Origin: Belliella filtrata
GTDB lineage: Bacteria > Bacteroidota > Bacteroidia > Cytophagales > Cyclobacteriaceae
Length of the DNA: 64,000 nucleotides
Direction: 5' to 3'
NCBI RefSeq assembly: GCF_022549775.1
Contig: NZ_JAKZGP010000001.1
Coordinates: 62,001-126,000 of the forward strand
Shown here: positions 44,439 to 53,588 of the stretch, piece after piece
Layout: every line of letters starts with the position of its first letter
How positions within the stretch are numbered: position 1 is the first letter of the stretch
Made by a program: the position numbers and the translations under genes
The notes under the pieces: generated by a model
What the model was told of the DNA's origin: nothing
Database searches by the model: none
Seen by the model: only the letters and a program-made list of their open reading frames with translations

Positions 44439-46322
44439 TTAAATCATCCCTACAGAACGTTGCACAAATGCCGTCAAGTCCTTACCAGTTAGCAAGCCTT
44501 GAGCTAGTAATGCCAGGTCAAAAGCCTGCTTTGCCAACTTGGTCTGCTCTTCTTGGTTTTCAGCTTTGAGGATTTTGTCAATCACTCCATGATTACCATT
44601 GATAGCTACTTTGTAACTGTCAGGTAGTGAACCGTAGAAGCCCATTCCTCCACCAGTGGCTGCCATGTCTTTCATTCTGCGCATAAACTCATCCATTGTT
44701 ACAGTCACAGGAAGCTCTTCAGGGTTTAAACCTTCGATTTCTACGCTGTAAGATTTATTGTCGATCGCTTTTTCAAAGATTTCCTTCACTTTGGTGGACT
44801 GCTCCTCAGATAGAAGATTGGCAAATGCATCATCCTTTTGGATCAGCTTTTCTACCACATCAGCATCCACACGCTTCAGTTGTGTTTTCTCCTCTTTACC
44901 TTCCAAGTGCTGGATAAAGTGACTATCGATAGGTGAATCCATCACCAAAACATCATAATCCTTCTTGTTTGCTGACTGAATGAAAGCATCTTGCTTATTG
45001 ACATCCGTAGCGTATAGGTAGATGGTCTGATCGTTTTTATCCTTTTGGATGGCTTGTACTTTTTCTTTGTATTCTGGCAAGGTATAGAACTCTCCCTTGG
45101 TATTTTTCAACAAAACGAAATCTTTACCTTTTTCAGCAAATTTCTCCTCAGAGATCATTCCGTACTTTACAAACAGCCCTATATCATTCCATTTCTCCTC
45201 ATAGACTTTTCTGTCCTTTTTGTAGAGTTCAGCTAATTTATCAGCTACTTTTTTGGTGATATAGTTGTTGATTTTCTTCACATTACCATCCGCTTGCAGG
45301 AAGCTTCTAGATACGTTCAGAGGAATATCTGGAGAATCAATCACCCCATGCAAGAGCATTAAGAACTCAGGCACAATATCCTTCACTTCATCCGTGATAA
45401 ATACCTGCCTGCTGAAAAGCTTGATTTTATTCTTCTGAAAATCGAAGTCATTTTTCACTTTCGGGAAATATAGCACACCTGTCAAGTTGAATGGATAGTC
45501 TACATTCAGGTGAATCCAGAAAAGCGGGTCTTCACTCATTGGGTAGAGTTCCTTGTAGAAGGAAAGGTAATCCTCATCTTTAAGATCACTTGGAGACTTG
45601 GTCCAGATCGGAGAGGTGGTATTGATAATGTTGTCTACTTCTACCGACTTCCACTTTTTCTTGCCCTCTTCATCTTCCCCATCTTCTACGCTTTCTGTTT
45701 TTGTTCCAAACTTGATCGTAACAGGAAGGAACTTACAATACTTATCCAAAATGCCTTGAAGCTTCCACTTGTCTAAGAACTCCTCAGATTCTTCGTTGAT
45801 ATGAAGGACGATGTCTGTACCTCTTTCTGTTCTGCTACCTTCAGCAATCTCAAAAGTGGTACTACCATCACAAGTCCACTTGGCTGGTTCGGCTCCTTCT
45901 TGGTAAGAAAGGGAATTGATTTCCACAGTATGGGCTACCATAAAAGCTGAGTAGAACCCAAGACCAAACTTACCGATGATCTCATTGGCATCCTTGGCGT
46001 CTTTGAACTTCTCAACGAATTCGGTTGCACCAGAGAAAGCAATCTGATTGATATACTTCTTGATCTCTTCAGCTGTCATTCCAAGGCCACGATCGGAGAT
46101 GGTGATGGTCTTTTTGTCTTTATCAAAAGACACTTCTACGGTAGTGTCACCAAGCTCACCAGTGTATTGACCTAATGTAGCCAATCTTTTGATTTTCTGG
46201 GTGGCATCCACGGCATTGGAGACTAACTCACGGAGAAAAATTTCATTGTCAGAGTATAAGAACTTCTTAATAATCGGGAAAATATTCTCGGTATGGATTG
46301 AGATGGTTCCTTTTTCCTGCAT
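44439..46322 (-). CDS. htpG: Molecular chaperone HtpG (Hsp90)
   Basis: HtpG is the bacterial Hsp90, an ATP-dependent cytosolic chaperone. The 627-residue protein has the GHKL ATPase domain (LVSNAVDATQKIKRL, ISDRGLGMTAEEIKKYINQI, GKFGLGFYSAFMVA) at about 1-230. The middle domain carries IPLNVSRSFLQADGNVKKIN, and the C-terminal dimerisation domain ends in QRSVGMI without the eukaryotic MEEVD. A charged linker near residue 220 (ESVEDGEDEEGKKKWKSVEV) is visible. It has its own terminators. Confidence 0.97.
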   Translation of the reverse strand: MQEKGTISIHTENIFPIIKKFLYSDNEIFLRELVSNAVDATQKIKRLATLGQYTGELGDTTVEVSFDKDKKTITISDRGLGMTAEEIKKYINQIAFSGATEFVEKFKDAKDANEIIGKFGLGFYSAFMVAHTVEINSLSYQEGAEPAKWTCDGSTTFEIAEGSRTERGTDIVLHINEESEEFLDKWKLQGILDKYCKFLPVTIKFGTKTESVEDGEDEEGKKKWKSVEVDNIINTTSPIWTKSPSDLKDEDYLSFYKELYPMSEDPLFWIHLNVDYPFNLTGVLYFPKVKNDFDFQKNKIKLFSRQVFITDEVKDIVPEFLMLLHGVIDSPDIPLNVSRSFLQADGNVKKINNYITKKVADKLAELYKKDRKVYEEKWNDIGLFVKYGMISEEKFAEKGKDFVLLKNTKGEFYTLPEYKEKVQAIQKDKNDQTIYLYATDVNKQDAFIQSANKKDYDVLVMDSPIDSHFIQHLEGKEEKTQLKRVDADVVEKLIQKDDAFANLLSEEQSTKVKEIFEKAIDNKSYSVEIEGLNPEELPVTVTMDEFMRRMKDMAATGGGMGFYGSLPDSYKVAINGNHGVIDKILKAENQEEQTKLAKQAFDLALLAQGLLTGKDLTAFVQRSVGMI

Positions 46323-46441
46323 AGCTATATTGAATTTTTAAATTGTTAGAAACAAATTTGACAATACAGCTTTATCAAGGGTTGTTCCAAAGGGTAAAAA
46401 ATGCCATTTTGGCAGAATTTCTTAAGGTTTTGATTTTGAAT

Positions 46442-46475
46442 CTAACCGCAAAGGATACAAAGGTTACACAAAGGA
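46442..46475 (+). repeat. Second, degenerate copy of the ACCGCAAAGGA repeat
   Basis: CTAACCGCAAAGGATACAAA followed by GGTTACACAAAGGACTC resembles one arm of the element at 42171-42282 (ACCGC, AAGGA units). It sits in the 266-nt gap between htpG and the AraC gene. Nothing else is seen in that gap. Confidence 0.45.
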
Positions 46476-46588
46476 CTCATAGAAATGATATTTAGAAGGA
46501 GGGAATATAGGTTGGAATTTGGAGAAGTGGTATAACATAATATCTCAATAACATTCAATTAATCTCTCTATGTTACATTTGATTGGAG

Positions 46589-47665
46589 ATGGAGACGCTT
46601 TTATTTATAGTCACCCTACAGGCGCTGACAACTGGATTGCTTATTTACCTGAATAAAAAATTCCGGGGAGAAGATCTTTTTCTGAGCCTTTTCTTTGGAG
46701 TATTTACGGTTCACCTACTGTATAAAATACTTTTGCATTTCTACTTTCATGATTCGAATATTTTTGAAAAACTAAATGGCTCATTTTCATTGCTATATGG
46801 CCCATTGCTATTTTTCTATACCTCACAAGTTTTGAGAAAAAAGGTGATTAGCTTCAAGGTATTACTTCATTGTACCCCATTTCTGGTATGCTTAGGATTA
46901 AATATACTTGCCTACATTTCTTTATTGTTTGAAACAGAAATTTCTCATTTATTAGATATTTATCATACCATTATTTCAGTATTTATTCTTAGCTCACTTA
47001 TAGGGTACAGCTACCTGACATACTCTATGCTCAAGGAGCAAAAACCCACAATTGTCAATCAAACGAAGAAGCATATCATTCAATTAATTATGAGTTGCCT
47101 ATTGGTAATTTCGCTACTGATTATAGTTGGTAACTTTTTAGCTTTTTTTGACTGGAGGTTCAACCTGAGAGTCGTCTACTACGGAATCTTGATTATCATG
47201 TTTTTTGGAGTAATTCACTTACGCACCAGACTGTTTCTAAGTACTGGTCAAGAAGCTGAATTCAAAGTGGAGAAAAAAGTGAATGCACCTATTGAGAAAT
47301 ATAAAAACTCTAAAATCGATACCAAATTGATGGAGGACATTGCGACCAAAATCAACAGTTACTTACAAGAAGAAAAACCGTATCTCAATGCTGATTTTAA
47401 TTTGGAAGACCTATCTAAGTACATTGATGTACCCAAAGTTCAAATCACGCAAACCCTCAACCTCCATTTGAACACGAATTTTTATCATTTGGTAAACAAT
47501 GCAAGGATCGAATTATCCAAAGAACTCATAGCACGTGGTGAAGAAGAAAACCTCACCGTGGTAGGCTATGAAAGTGGCTTTAAATCAAAGTCTACTTTTT
47601 ACAAATACTTCAAAGAAGTCACTGGATCCAATCCTACCGACTATAGAAAACAAGTCAGCTTATAA
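46589..47665 (+). CDS. AraC-family regulator with N-terminal membrane domain
   Basis: From ATG 46589 the protein has 358 residues. Seven hydrophobic helices (about 5-215, starting TLLFIVTLQALTTGLLIYLN and including VVYYGILIIMFFGVIHL) precede a cytoplasmic AraC/HTH_18 DNA-binding domain (about 255-355). That domain reads ADFNLEDLSKYIDVPKVQIT and FYKYFKEVTGSNPTDYRKQ. Membrane-embedded AraC regulators are common in Bacteroidota next to TonB-dependent receptors. It is 164 nt upstream of such a receptor and probably controls it. A TTG two codons earlier is also in frame. Confidence 0.85.
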   Translation: METLLFIVTLQALTTGLLIYLNKKFRGEDLFLSLFFGVFTVHLLYKILLHFYFHDSNIFEKLNGSFSLLYGPLLFFYTSQVLRKKVISFKVLLHCTPFLVCLGLNILAYISLLFETEISHLLDIYHTIISVFILSSLIGYSYLTYSMLKEQKPTIVNQTKKHIIQLIMSCLLVISLLIIVGNFLAFFDWRFNLRVVYYGILIIMFFGVIHLRTRLFLSTGQEAEFKVEKKVNAPIEKYKNSKIDTKLMEDIATKINSYLQEEKPYLNADFNLEDLSKYIDVPKVQITQTLNLHLNTNFYHLVNNARIELSKELIARGEEENLTVVGYESGFKSKSTFYKYFKEVTGSNPTDYRKQVSL

Positions 47666-47828
47666 GTGTTAATGACGCTTAACGTATTGATAATCATTTC
47701 ATAAAACACATTATACAATTGTTTTTCAGTGAGTTACATTCCATTCTACCCTGAACATGTACGTCTAAATTTAAAAAGACGAAAAGGAAAAGGACATTGG
47801 ATAGCGTTGCACAAAAAAATTCATCACC

Positions 47829-50687
47829 ATGAAAAAACGATTACTTTACTTACTCTTTGCAATGTGCATCATCGGAGAAGCCTTTTCACAAAACAATGCT
47901 TCAGTAGTGGGAAGATTGTCAGATGGGACTGGTTTCCTACCTGGAGTCAATGTGCTTGTCCTTGGTTCTACTCAAGGAGCTCCTACTGATTTGGATGGGA
48001 AATTCCAAATCTCAAATCTGCCTCAAGGAAACATTACTTTGCGCTTTAGCTACTTAGGTTTCGAAACTGTAGAATTGGAGTTAGACTTAAAGTCAGGCTT
48101 GAACAGTATCGGTACCATTACCATGCAAGAAGAATCAGGAAGCCTTATGGAATATGTGGTTCAAGGAACCATGGCTCCATCACAACTTAAGGCCATGTCT
48201 ATCAAAAGGAATTCTCTGGGAATCATGGATGTCATCGCTGCAGATGCGATAGGCAAGCTCCCGGATAGAAATGCCGCCGAAGCAGTTCAAAGACTTCCTG
48301 CAGCAAGCGTGAATAGATACCATGGAGAAGCCAATCAAGTCAGTGTAAGGGGAACGCCTTACGCATGGTCTTCTACACTATACAATGGTACCAGGCTACC
48401 AAGTGCCAATGTGTTTGGCAATAGAAATGCACTGCTTGATGCCATTCCTGCAGAAATGATCCAATATGTGCAGCTTTCGAAGGCTATCACCCCTGATATG
48501 GAAGGAGATGCCATAGGTGGATCGATCAACTTTATCACCAGATCCGCACCTGACGAGCAAATGCTCAATGCAAGTCTTGCTGGTGGTTATAATCAACGCT
48601 CAGAAAATTCCTCTTACAATGCCTCCATAGTTTATGGGAATAGATTTTTGAACAATAAACTTGGAGTAATCGTCGCCGGTGCGATTTGGAACAGAAACTT
48701 TGCAGCAGACGAAATAGCCATGGAATACAATGTCAACAGGACTAATCCTGCTGAAAGATACTCCATCAATACGCTCAACGCCAAACGCTACTTTGGTTAC
48801 AGAAGAACCACTGCAATAAATGCCGCATTGGAATACGAATTCAATCCTGCTCAAAAGCTTATTGTAAGGTATGTAAACGATCAGTTTGACGATGTCAGAC
48901 CTGTATATGAATCTTACTATGAGTTCAACGAAAACCGATACAGATACAGTAACAGAGAGTCTGATTACAAAACAAACCTTAATGGAATAGAGTTAGGCGG
49001 TGTACATAAACTGGGCAGTAGATCAAGGCTTGATTGGAGTTTTTCTGATTACGAGATGTATTACAGGCTGGAGACTCCTCCATACATGCCTGCTAATCAA
49101 AAAGGACTTCCTATCGTTCAGTTCCGTCAAAGCCTTCAAGGTAATTTTGGCGTGAGGTCTGTCGATGGACTAGTGTACAATCAATTTGACTCCCCTGACG
49201 GAAATGGAATTGACCCTTATAACTTTGATCCTAAACTGACCAATTCAAATGATTTTCTAGACCCAAGTAGGCTACGCCTTCAGCAGATGATCATTTACCA
49301 AACAGACCAAAGAGACAATGACAAAGTAGGTCAAATTAATTTTACACACAACGCCACTTCAAAATTCACTCTAAAAACTGGTGTCAAGGTTAGGCTAAAA
49401 GAAAATGTAGGAGAGCTGACTCCATTGGCATTTTTACCTGGAGTAGCTGTAGGCATACCTGGTGCTCCCCCGTTCAGGTTTTTGAATGAATTCCAGACAC
49501 AGGATTTCCCAAGCATAGGGACTTATTTCAGTGAAGTCAACAATCAGTTTGATCACCTCGCCCTTAATCCCCTTACTCAAGCTCAGATTTTTGACATGTT
49601 TTCACCAGCTTTTTTTGAAGAAAACGGGATCAGAGACTTTTCTCCAGCATCTAATGGAACCACAAAGTTCAATGGTACAGAAAATGTTTACGCTGCCTAC
49701 ATCATGGGAGTATATGAATTCAGTAAAAAACTTAAATTCACTGGTGGTATACGAAATGAATATACAGACATCTCCATGAACAGCTCACAGTATGATGCAG
49801 CTACTGGAGAAGTAGAACCTATCACGAGAAATCATGCCTACAATGCATTTCTTCCCATGATACACCTTACCTACAAACCAACTGAACAAAGTAATCTGAG
49901 ATTGGCTTATACCAAAACCTTCGCAAGGGCTAACTTCCGCGACTTAAATCCTTCCGAAAATGTAGACATTACAGGTGGCGTACCAAGAATCAGTCGAGGA
50001 AACACTGGTTTACTACCTACATTCTCTCATAATTTTGACATCATGGGAGAATATTTCCTAAGTGATATCGGTTTGATCACTGGTGGCGTTTTCTACAAAA
50101 ACATCTCAAACTTCATCTTCTCGGACCTTTCTCAAGAGACCATCAACGGAACAAACTACCTCATCACCCAACCCAATAATTTAGAAAATTCATTTTTGGT
50201 AGGATTTGAAGTAGGGATTACCAAAAGGTTTTCTGGCTTGCCTGGGATATTGAGTGGCTTTGGAACTGAACTGAACTATACCAGAATACACTCCGAACTG
50301 GAAGTACCTAGAAATGACGAGCAAGGTCAGGTTATCGGTAGAGATATCACTTCACTACCAAATCAATCAGGAAACTTGTTCAATGTATCCCTTTTCTACG
50401 AAAGAAATGGTCTTATGCTTAGGCTAGCAGGAAACTACAGAGGGCCAGCACTGGAGACAATCAATAAAGACCTAGGACCTGATTACTACATCTTTGTTGG
50501 CAAAAATTTCACCGTAGACTTCTCTGGAGCCTACTCTATATCAGAAAAAGTCAAAGCCTTTGCCGAAGTCAGGAATATCACCAATGAGCCATTTGTTCAA
50601 TATATGGGTGACAATAAAAACAGAATCACCTCTAGCGAGTGGTTCTCGGTCAATGGCCAAGCAGGAATCAGACTTATCATATTCTAA
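47829..50687 (+). CDS. TonB-dependent outer-membrane receptor
   Basis: The 952-residue protein has a signal peptide (LLYLLFAMCIIGEAFSQ). A CarboxypepD-regulatory-like beta-sandwich follows (about 25-105, GVNVLVLGSTQGAPTDLDGK), then the plug (about 135-245, IGKLPDRNAAEAVQRLPAAS then VNRYHGEANQVSVRG) and a 22-strand barrel ending SVNGQAGIRLIIF. No SusD partner is present, so this is a stand-alone receptor of the iron/organophosphate/oligosaccharide type. The 15-nt gap to the phosphatase gene makes a substrate-processing pair likely. The substrate cannot be read from sequence. Confidence 0.93.
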   Translation: MKKRLLYLLFAMCIIGEAFSQNNASVVGRLSDGTGFLPGVNVLVLGSTQGAPTDLDGKFQISNLPQGNITLRFSYLGFETVELELDLKSGLNSIGTITMQEESGSLMEYVVQGTMAPSQLKAMSIKRNSLGIMDVIAADAIGKLPDRNAAEAVQRLPAASVNRYHGEANQVSVRGTPYAWSSTLYNGTRLPSANVFGNRNALLDAIPAEMIQYVQLSKAITPDMEGDAIGGSINFITRSAPDEQMLNASLAGGYNQRSENSSYNASIVYGNRFLNNKLGVIVAGAIWNRNFAADEIAMEYNVNRTNPAERYSINTLNAKRYFGYRRTTAINAALEYEFNPAQKLIVRYVNDQFDDVRPVYESYYEFNENRYRYSNRESDYKTNLNGIELGGVHKLGSRSRLDWSFSDYEMYYRLETPPYMPANQKGLPIVQFRQSLQGNFGVRSVDGLVYNQFDSPDGNGIDPYNFDPKLTNSNDFLDPSRLRLQQMIIYQTDQRDNDKVGQINFTHNATSKFTLKTGVKVRLKENVGELTPLAFLPGVAVGIPGAPPFRFLNEFQTQDFPSIGTYFSEVNNQFDHLALNPLTQAQIFDMFSPAFFEENGIRDFSPASNGTTKFNGTENVYAAYIMGVYEFSKKLKFTGGIRNEYTDISMNSSQYDAATGEVEPITRNHAYNAFLPMIHLTYKPTEQSNLRLAYTKTFARANFRDLNPSENVDITGGVPRISRGNTGLLPTFSHNFDIMGEYFLSDIGLITGGVFYKNISNFIFSDLSQETINGTNYLITQPNNLENSFLVGFEVGITKRFSGLPGILSGFGTELNYTRIHSELEVPRNDEQGQVIGRDITSLPNQSGNLFNVSLFYERNGLMLRLAGNYRGPALETINKDLGPDYYIFVGKNFTVDFSGAYSISEKVKAFAEVRNITNEPFVQYMGDNKNRITSSEWFSVNGQAGIRLIIF

Positions 50688-50702
50688 AACTTCCAAGATA
50701 TC

Positions 50703-51521
50703 ATGAAACAATATATTTTAATAATCATCACATCACTACTATCAATTACCGCCTTTGGTCAAAAGCATGCTGGTATCGAAAAAAGTCCCAATTTCAGAGA
50801 GCTAGGAGGTATCGCTGTCAATGAAAATGAAAAAATAAAAGAAGGTATTATCTACAGGTCAGGAAGTTTTTCTGAACTAGAAAATTCTGACGCTCAAACT
50901 TTCAAAGCCACAGGTATCAAAACAATCGTAGATTTTAGGTCTTCTTTTGAAATCGACAAAGAACCAGACTATTTACCTGAAGAACTTGACATCACGTGGA
51001 TCAATGCCCCAATAGGCAACCTTAATCCAGCAATGTTGGGAAAATTCACTCAAGTCCTGATGAGTCCTGACTTTGATGAAAAGGCCGTAGAGCAACTGAT
51101 GATAGACATCAACGTAGGCTTTATCGAAAACGCTTCAGACTTCAAGCCCCTATTTGATGAATTGTTGGAAACTGAAAACCCTTTGTTGTTCCATTGCTCG
51201 GCTGGAAAAGACAGAACGGGTTTGGCTTCCTCTCTTTTGCTTCATGCTTTGGGAGCTGACTGGGATACCATCATGGTGGATTTTATGAGATCAAATGATG
51301 CTGTAGCTAAACTGGACAAATCAAAGCCAAATGCTTATGGCATTCCACAAGATAGGCTTGATATGCTCATGGGAGTAAAACCTAGCTACTTGGAAAGTGC
51401 TTGGGACAAAGCTGTCCAGAAATATGGAACGATGGACAACTTGCTATCCCAAGAACTCGGCATCGGTGAGGATGAAAAGAAAATTCTAAGGTCAAAGTAC
51501 CTAGAGAAAATCAGTCAGTAA
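50703..51521 (+). CDS. Exported tyrosine/lipid-type phosphatase (HCxxGKDR family)
   Basis: The 272-residue protein has a signal peptide (QYILIIITSLLSITAFG). The family N-terminal motif is NFRELGGIAVNENEKIKEGI then IYRSGSFSEL, with TIVDFRSSFE after it. The P-loop is FHCSAGKDRTGLASS, with the nucleophile cysteine and the lysine-aspartate pair seen in MptpB/IphP-type phosphatases with phosphotyrosine and phosphoinositide activity. It is exported and encoded 15 nt after a TonB-dependent receptor. It could dephosphorylate an organophosphate before or after uptake. Substrate unproven. Confidence 0.88.
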   Translation: MKQYILIIITSLLSITAFGQKHAGIEKSPNFRELGGIAVNENEKIKEGIIYRSGSFSELENSDAQTFKATGIKTIVDFRSSFEIDKEPDYLPEELDITWINAPIGNLNPAMLGKFTQVLMSPDFDEKAVEQLMIDINVGFIENASDFKPLFDELLETENPLLFHCSAGKDRTGLASSLLLHALGADWDTIMVDFMRSNDAVAKLDKSKPNAYGIPQDRLDMLMGVKPSYLESAWDKAVQKYGTMDNLLSQELGIGEDEKKILRSKYLEKISQ

Positions 51522-51534
51522 ACCACCAAAAAAC

Positions 51535-51567
51535 CCCCAATCGACAAAATGATTCTGTCGATTGGGG
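51535..51567. terminator. Bidirectional terminator after the phosphatase gene
   Basis: CCCCAATCGACA (51535-51546) pairs perfectly with TGTCGATTGGGG (51556-51567) around a 9-nt loop. It is followed by TTTT on the plus strand and preceded by AAA. It also lies 46 nt after the stop of the convergent lipoprotein gene. Confidence 0.9.
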
Positions 51568-51612
51568 TTTTAAACATGTCTTAAGAAATTATCTTTCAAC
51601 TTATACCCTTCA

Positions 51613-52713
51613 TCACTTTTTCAACAAATTAGGGATTTCGAATTCTACCACATTTGGATCTGCATCTGTTGTAATACCGAATATTTTACCCACAGTTTCA
51701 TCAACAGAAATAGCATACAGTGAACAATCTAAGTTTAGAATAGTAATCGGTTTCCCGTTAAAGTCAAATACAAATATTGTTTTGGCTAGATCACCTGTGT
51801 TTCTATAATCTTTCTCACTAAATCCTCCATAAAGCGCATATACGTAGTTCTTTGTAATACTCACATCTCGGTATCGGTATGGATTAGTATTGATATCATA
51901 CATCAATTGAAGATTATTTTCCGAGCCCACTAATTCATATGGTGGAATTGCTAAATCAGGGCCATCTATGACTACATACTTCTTGGTATGGTAATCAAAT
52001 ATCTCTAATCTATCCCTGTGATTGCAAGCAAATACATAATACCTTTTCGATTCGTCTCCTATAAACCAACCTGAATTCAACGAACCAAATAAATAATTAT
52101 CAAGAGGTTCTGACGAGTCTACAGGTTCCCAATTACCATACCCAGCTATTCTCTCCCCATTGGCATGATATTCTACTAGTCTATTAGGCTCATCTACGGA
52201 CCTGCCTAAATATGTAGAATCAGAAGCATGTAGCATCCGTATCATTTTGAAGAAACTCTCTGGTTGCTTGTATTGTGAAACAGCATAAGGAGATTTATCT
52301 TCATAGCTAAACTTTGAGATTTTCTTATCTACAGAGCTATAGGCCCAGAAAAAATTCTCTTCAAACCCAGTATCTATATTTGACACATAGGGTATTTCAT
52401 TTGGACCAAACCCCATTACTCCTTTTTCGCTAATATGCTCCAAAGTAGCTGGGTCATATAAGTGCATAAACCTATTTTCCTCTGGTATTTTACTACTTTC
52501 AATGACGATAAGATACTTCCCTTCCTTTCCTGCTATATTAAACGGATTTATCAATTCTGGAAGCAATCTTTTGGTCGAAACCAAATCTATCTGCTCAATC
52601 CCTTTGTCATCAAAAATCACGTATTTGTCAAAATAAGGGTTTTCAAGATTCTTCGAACAACCCAAGATAGTAATCGAAATAAGAATACTGGCAAGTAAAT
52701 CGTTTCCTTTCAT
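51613..52713 (-). CDS. 6-bladed beta-propeller lipoprotein (BF3164/TolB-like)
   Basis: From ATG 52713 the protein has 366 residues with a lipoprotein signal (MKGNDLLASILISITILGCS, cysteine at residue 19). The propeller-like body contains FMHLYDPATLEHISEKGVMG with FGPNEIPYV and repeated tyrosine-rich strands. It ends VVEFEIPNLLKK. This matches BF3164-like/TolB-like lipoproteins, which are abundant in Bacteroidota and of unknown function. A longer in-frame ORF begins at 52836 but would hide the lipobox, so the internal ATG is preferred. Confidence 0.72.
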   Translation of the reverse strand: MKGNDLLASILISITILGCSKNLENPYFDKYVIFDDKGIEQIDLVSTKRLLPELINPFNIAGKEGKYLIVIESSKIPEENRFMHLYDPATLEHISEKGVMGFGPNEIPYVSNIDTGFEENFFWAYSSVDKKISKFSYEDKSPYAVSQYKQPESFFKMIRMLHASDSTYLGRSVDEPNRLVEYHANGERIAGYGNWEPVDSSEPLDNYLFGSLNSGWFIGDESKRYYVFACNHRDRLEIFDYHTKKYVVIDGPDLAIPPYELVGSENNLQLMYDINTNPYRYRDVSITKNYVYALYGGFSEKDYRNTGDLAKTIFVFDFNGKPITILNLDCSLYAISVDETVGKIFGITTDADPNVVEFEIPNLLKK

Positions 52714-52903
52714 AACAATAGAGCCATAAATCTGAAAAGGTATGCTAAATGAACTAATTATGTAAATATATAAAACATAAAATAGCTTATTAAGATACTC
52801 ACTCATTTTCTGCAAAAAACACCTTAAGCAGAACAACCCTCATTTAAACTTTAAAAAAATCACCCCTACTCCAACCCATGAACATTAGTCTATAGTTAAA
52901 TTT

Positions 52904-52920
52904 TATTTCTACAATATTTC
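52904..52920 (+). repeat. TATTTC pair 11 bp apart, sharing a 17-nt core with the queG array
   Basis: TATTTCTACAATATTTC (52904-52920) is identical to the minus-strand sequence at 21670-21654 in the queG array. It lies between the DUF2200 gene and the propeller lipoprotein gene, oriented opposite to both. Confidence 0.5.
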
Positions 52921-52985
52921 CATGTCTATCAATTTCTTAAAAAGTATCCCAACATCTATGTTAATCAAAAAATATCACATCCATT

Positions 52986-53348
52986 TCATCTCCTCAATAT
53001 CTTCTCCATCTTCTTCCCTTTGGCCAGCTCATCGACTAGTTTGTCGAGAAAGCGGACTTGCTTGGTGAGGGGGTTATCGATCTCTTGGATTTTGTAGCCA
53101 CAGATGGTACCAGTGATCATTTCTACATTCGGGTGAAGCTTGGCTTGCTCAAAAAACTCCTCAAAAGTTACCTTCTCATCTATCAGAGCCTGAATCTTCT
53201 TATCGTCAAACCCAGTCAGCCAAGTGATTACCTCATGAAGCTCTTCTTTCGTTCTGTCTTTTTTCTCCACCTTAGTGACATAGTGTGGATAGACCGATGC
53301 AAAGGTCATTTTTGCCATTCTTTCGTTGTGCTCTGGAGTAGGGATCAT
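52986..53348 (-). CDS. DUF2200 family protein
   Basis: The 120-residue soluble protein carries the family core MAKMTFASVYPHYVTKVEKK, RTKEELHEVITWLTGFDDKK, and MITGTICGYKIQEIDNPLTK (about residues 80-100). Function is unknown. It has no membrane segment or cysteine cluster. The first ATG (53348) is used because family members have about ten residues before the core. It has no operon partner. Confidence 0.88.
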   Translation of the reverse strand: MIPTPEHNERMAKMTFASVYPHYVTKVEKKDRTKEELHEVITWLTGFDDKKIQALIDEKVTFEEFFEQAKLHPNVEMITGTICGYKIQEIDNPLTKQVRFLDKLVDELAKGKKMEKILRR

Positions 53349-53588
53349 TATCTATTTGATTTTGTTCTAGACTTACCAAGGTAAAATTAAATGTATATCC
53401 GCAAAGATACCAGGAACCAAACCATATTTGGGGTTTTCAAGATCCAGATATAAATTGATACCTGTCCGATATAGTGGGCTAGATCCTCCTAGGTGGACAA
53501 GTTAGCTAGTTGATACTAATTTCGAAGTAACCTATTATTTGAATGAAATACTTCTTCTTGAATAAAAACGGATATACATATAACATTA

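Noticed and set aside
52714-52836. 41 extra N-terminal residues for the propeller lipoprotein
   Set aside because: The lipobox is correctly placed only from the ATG at 52713.
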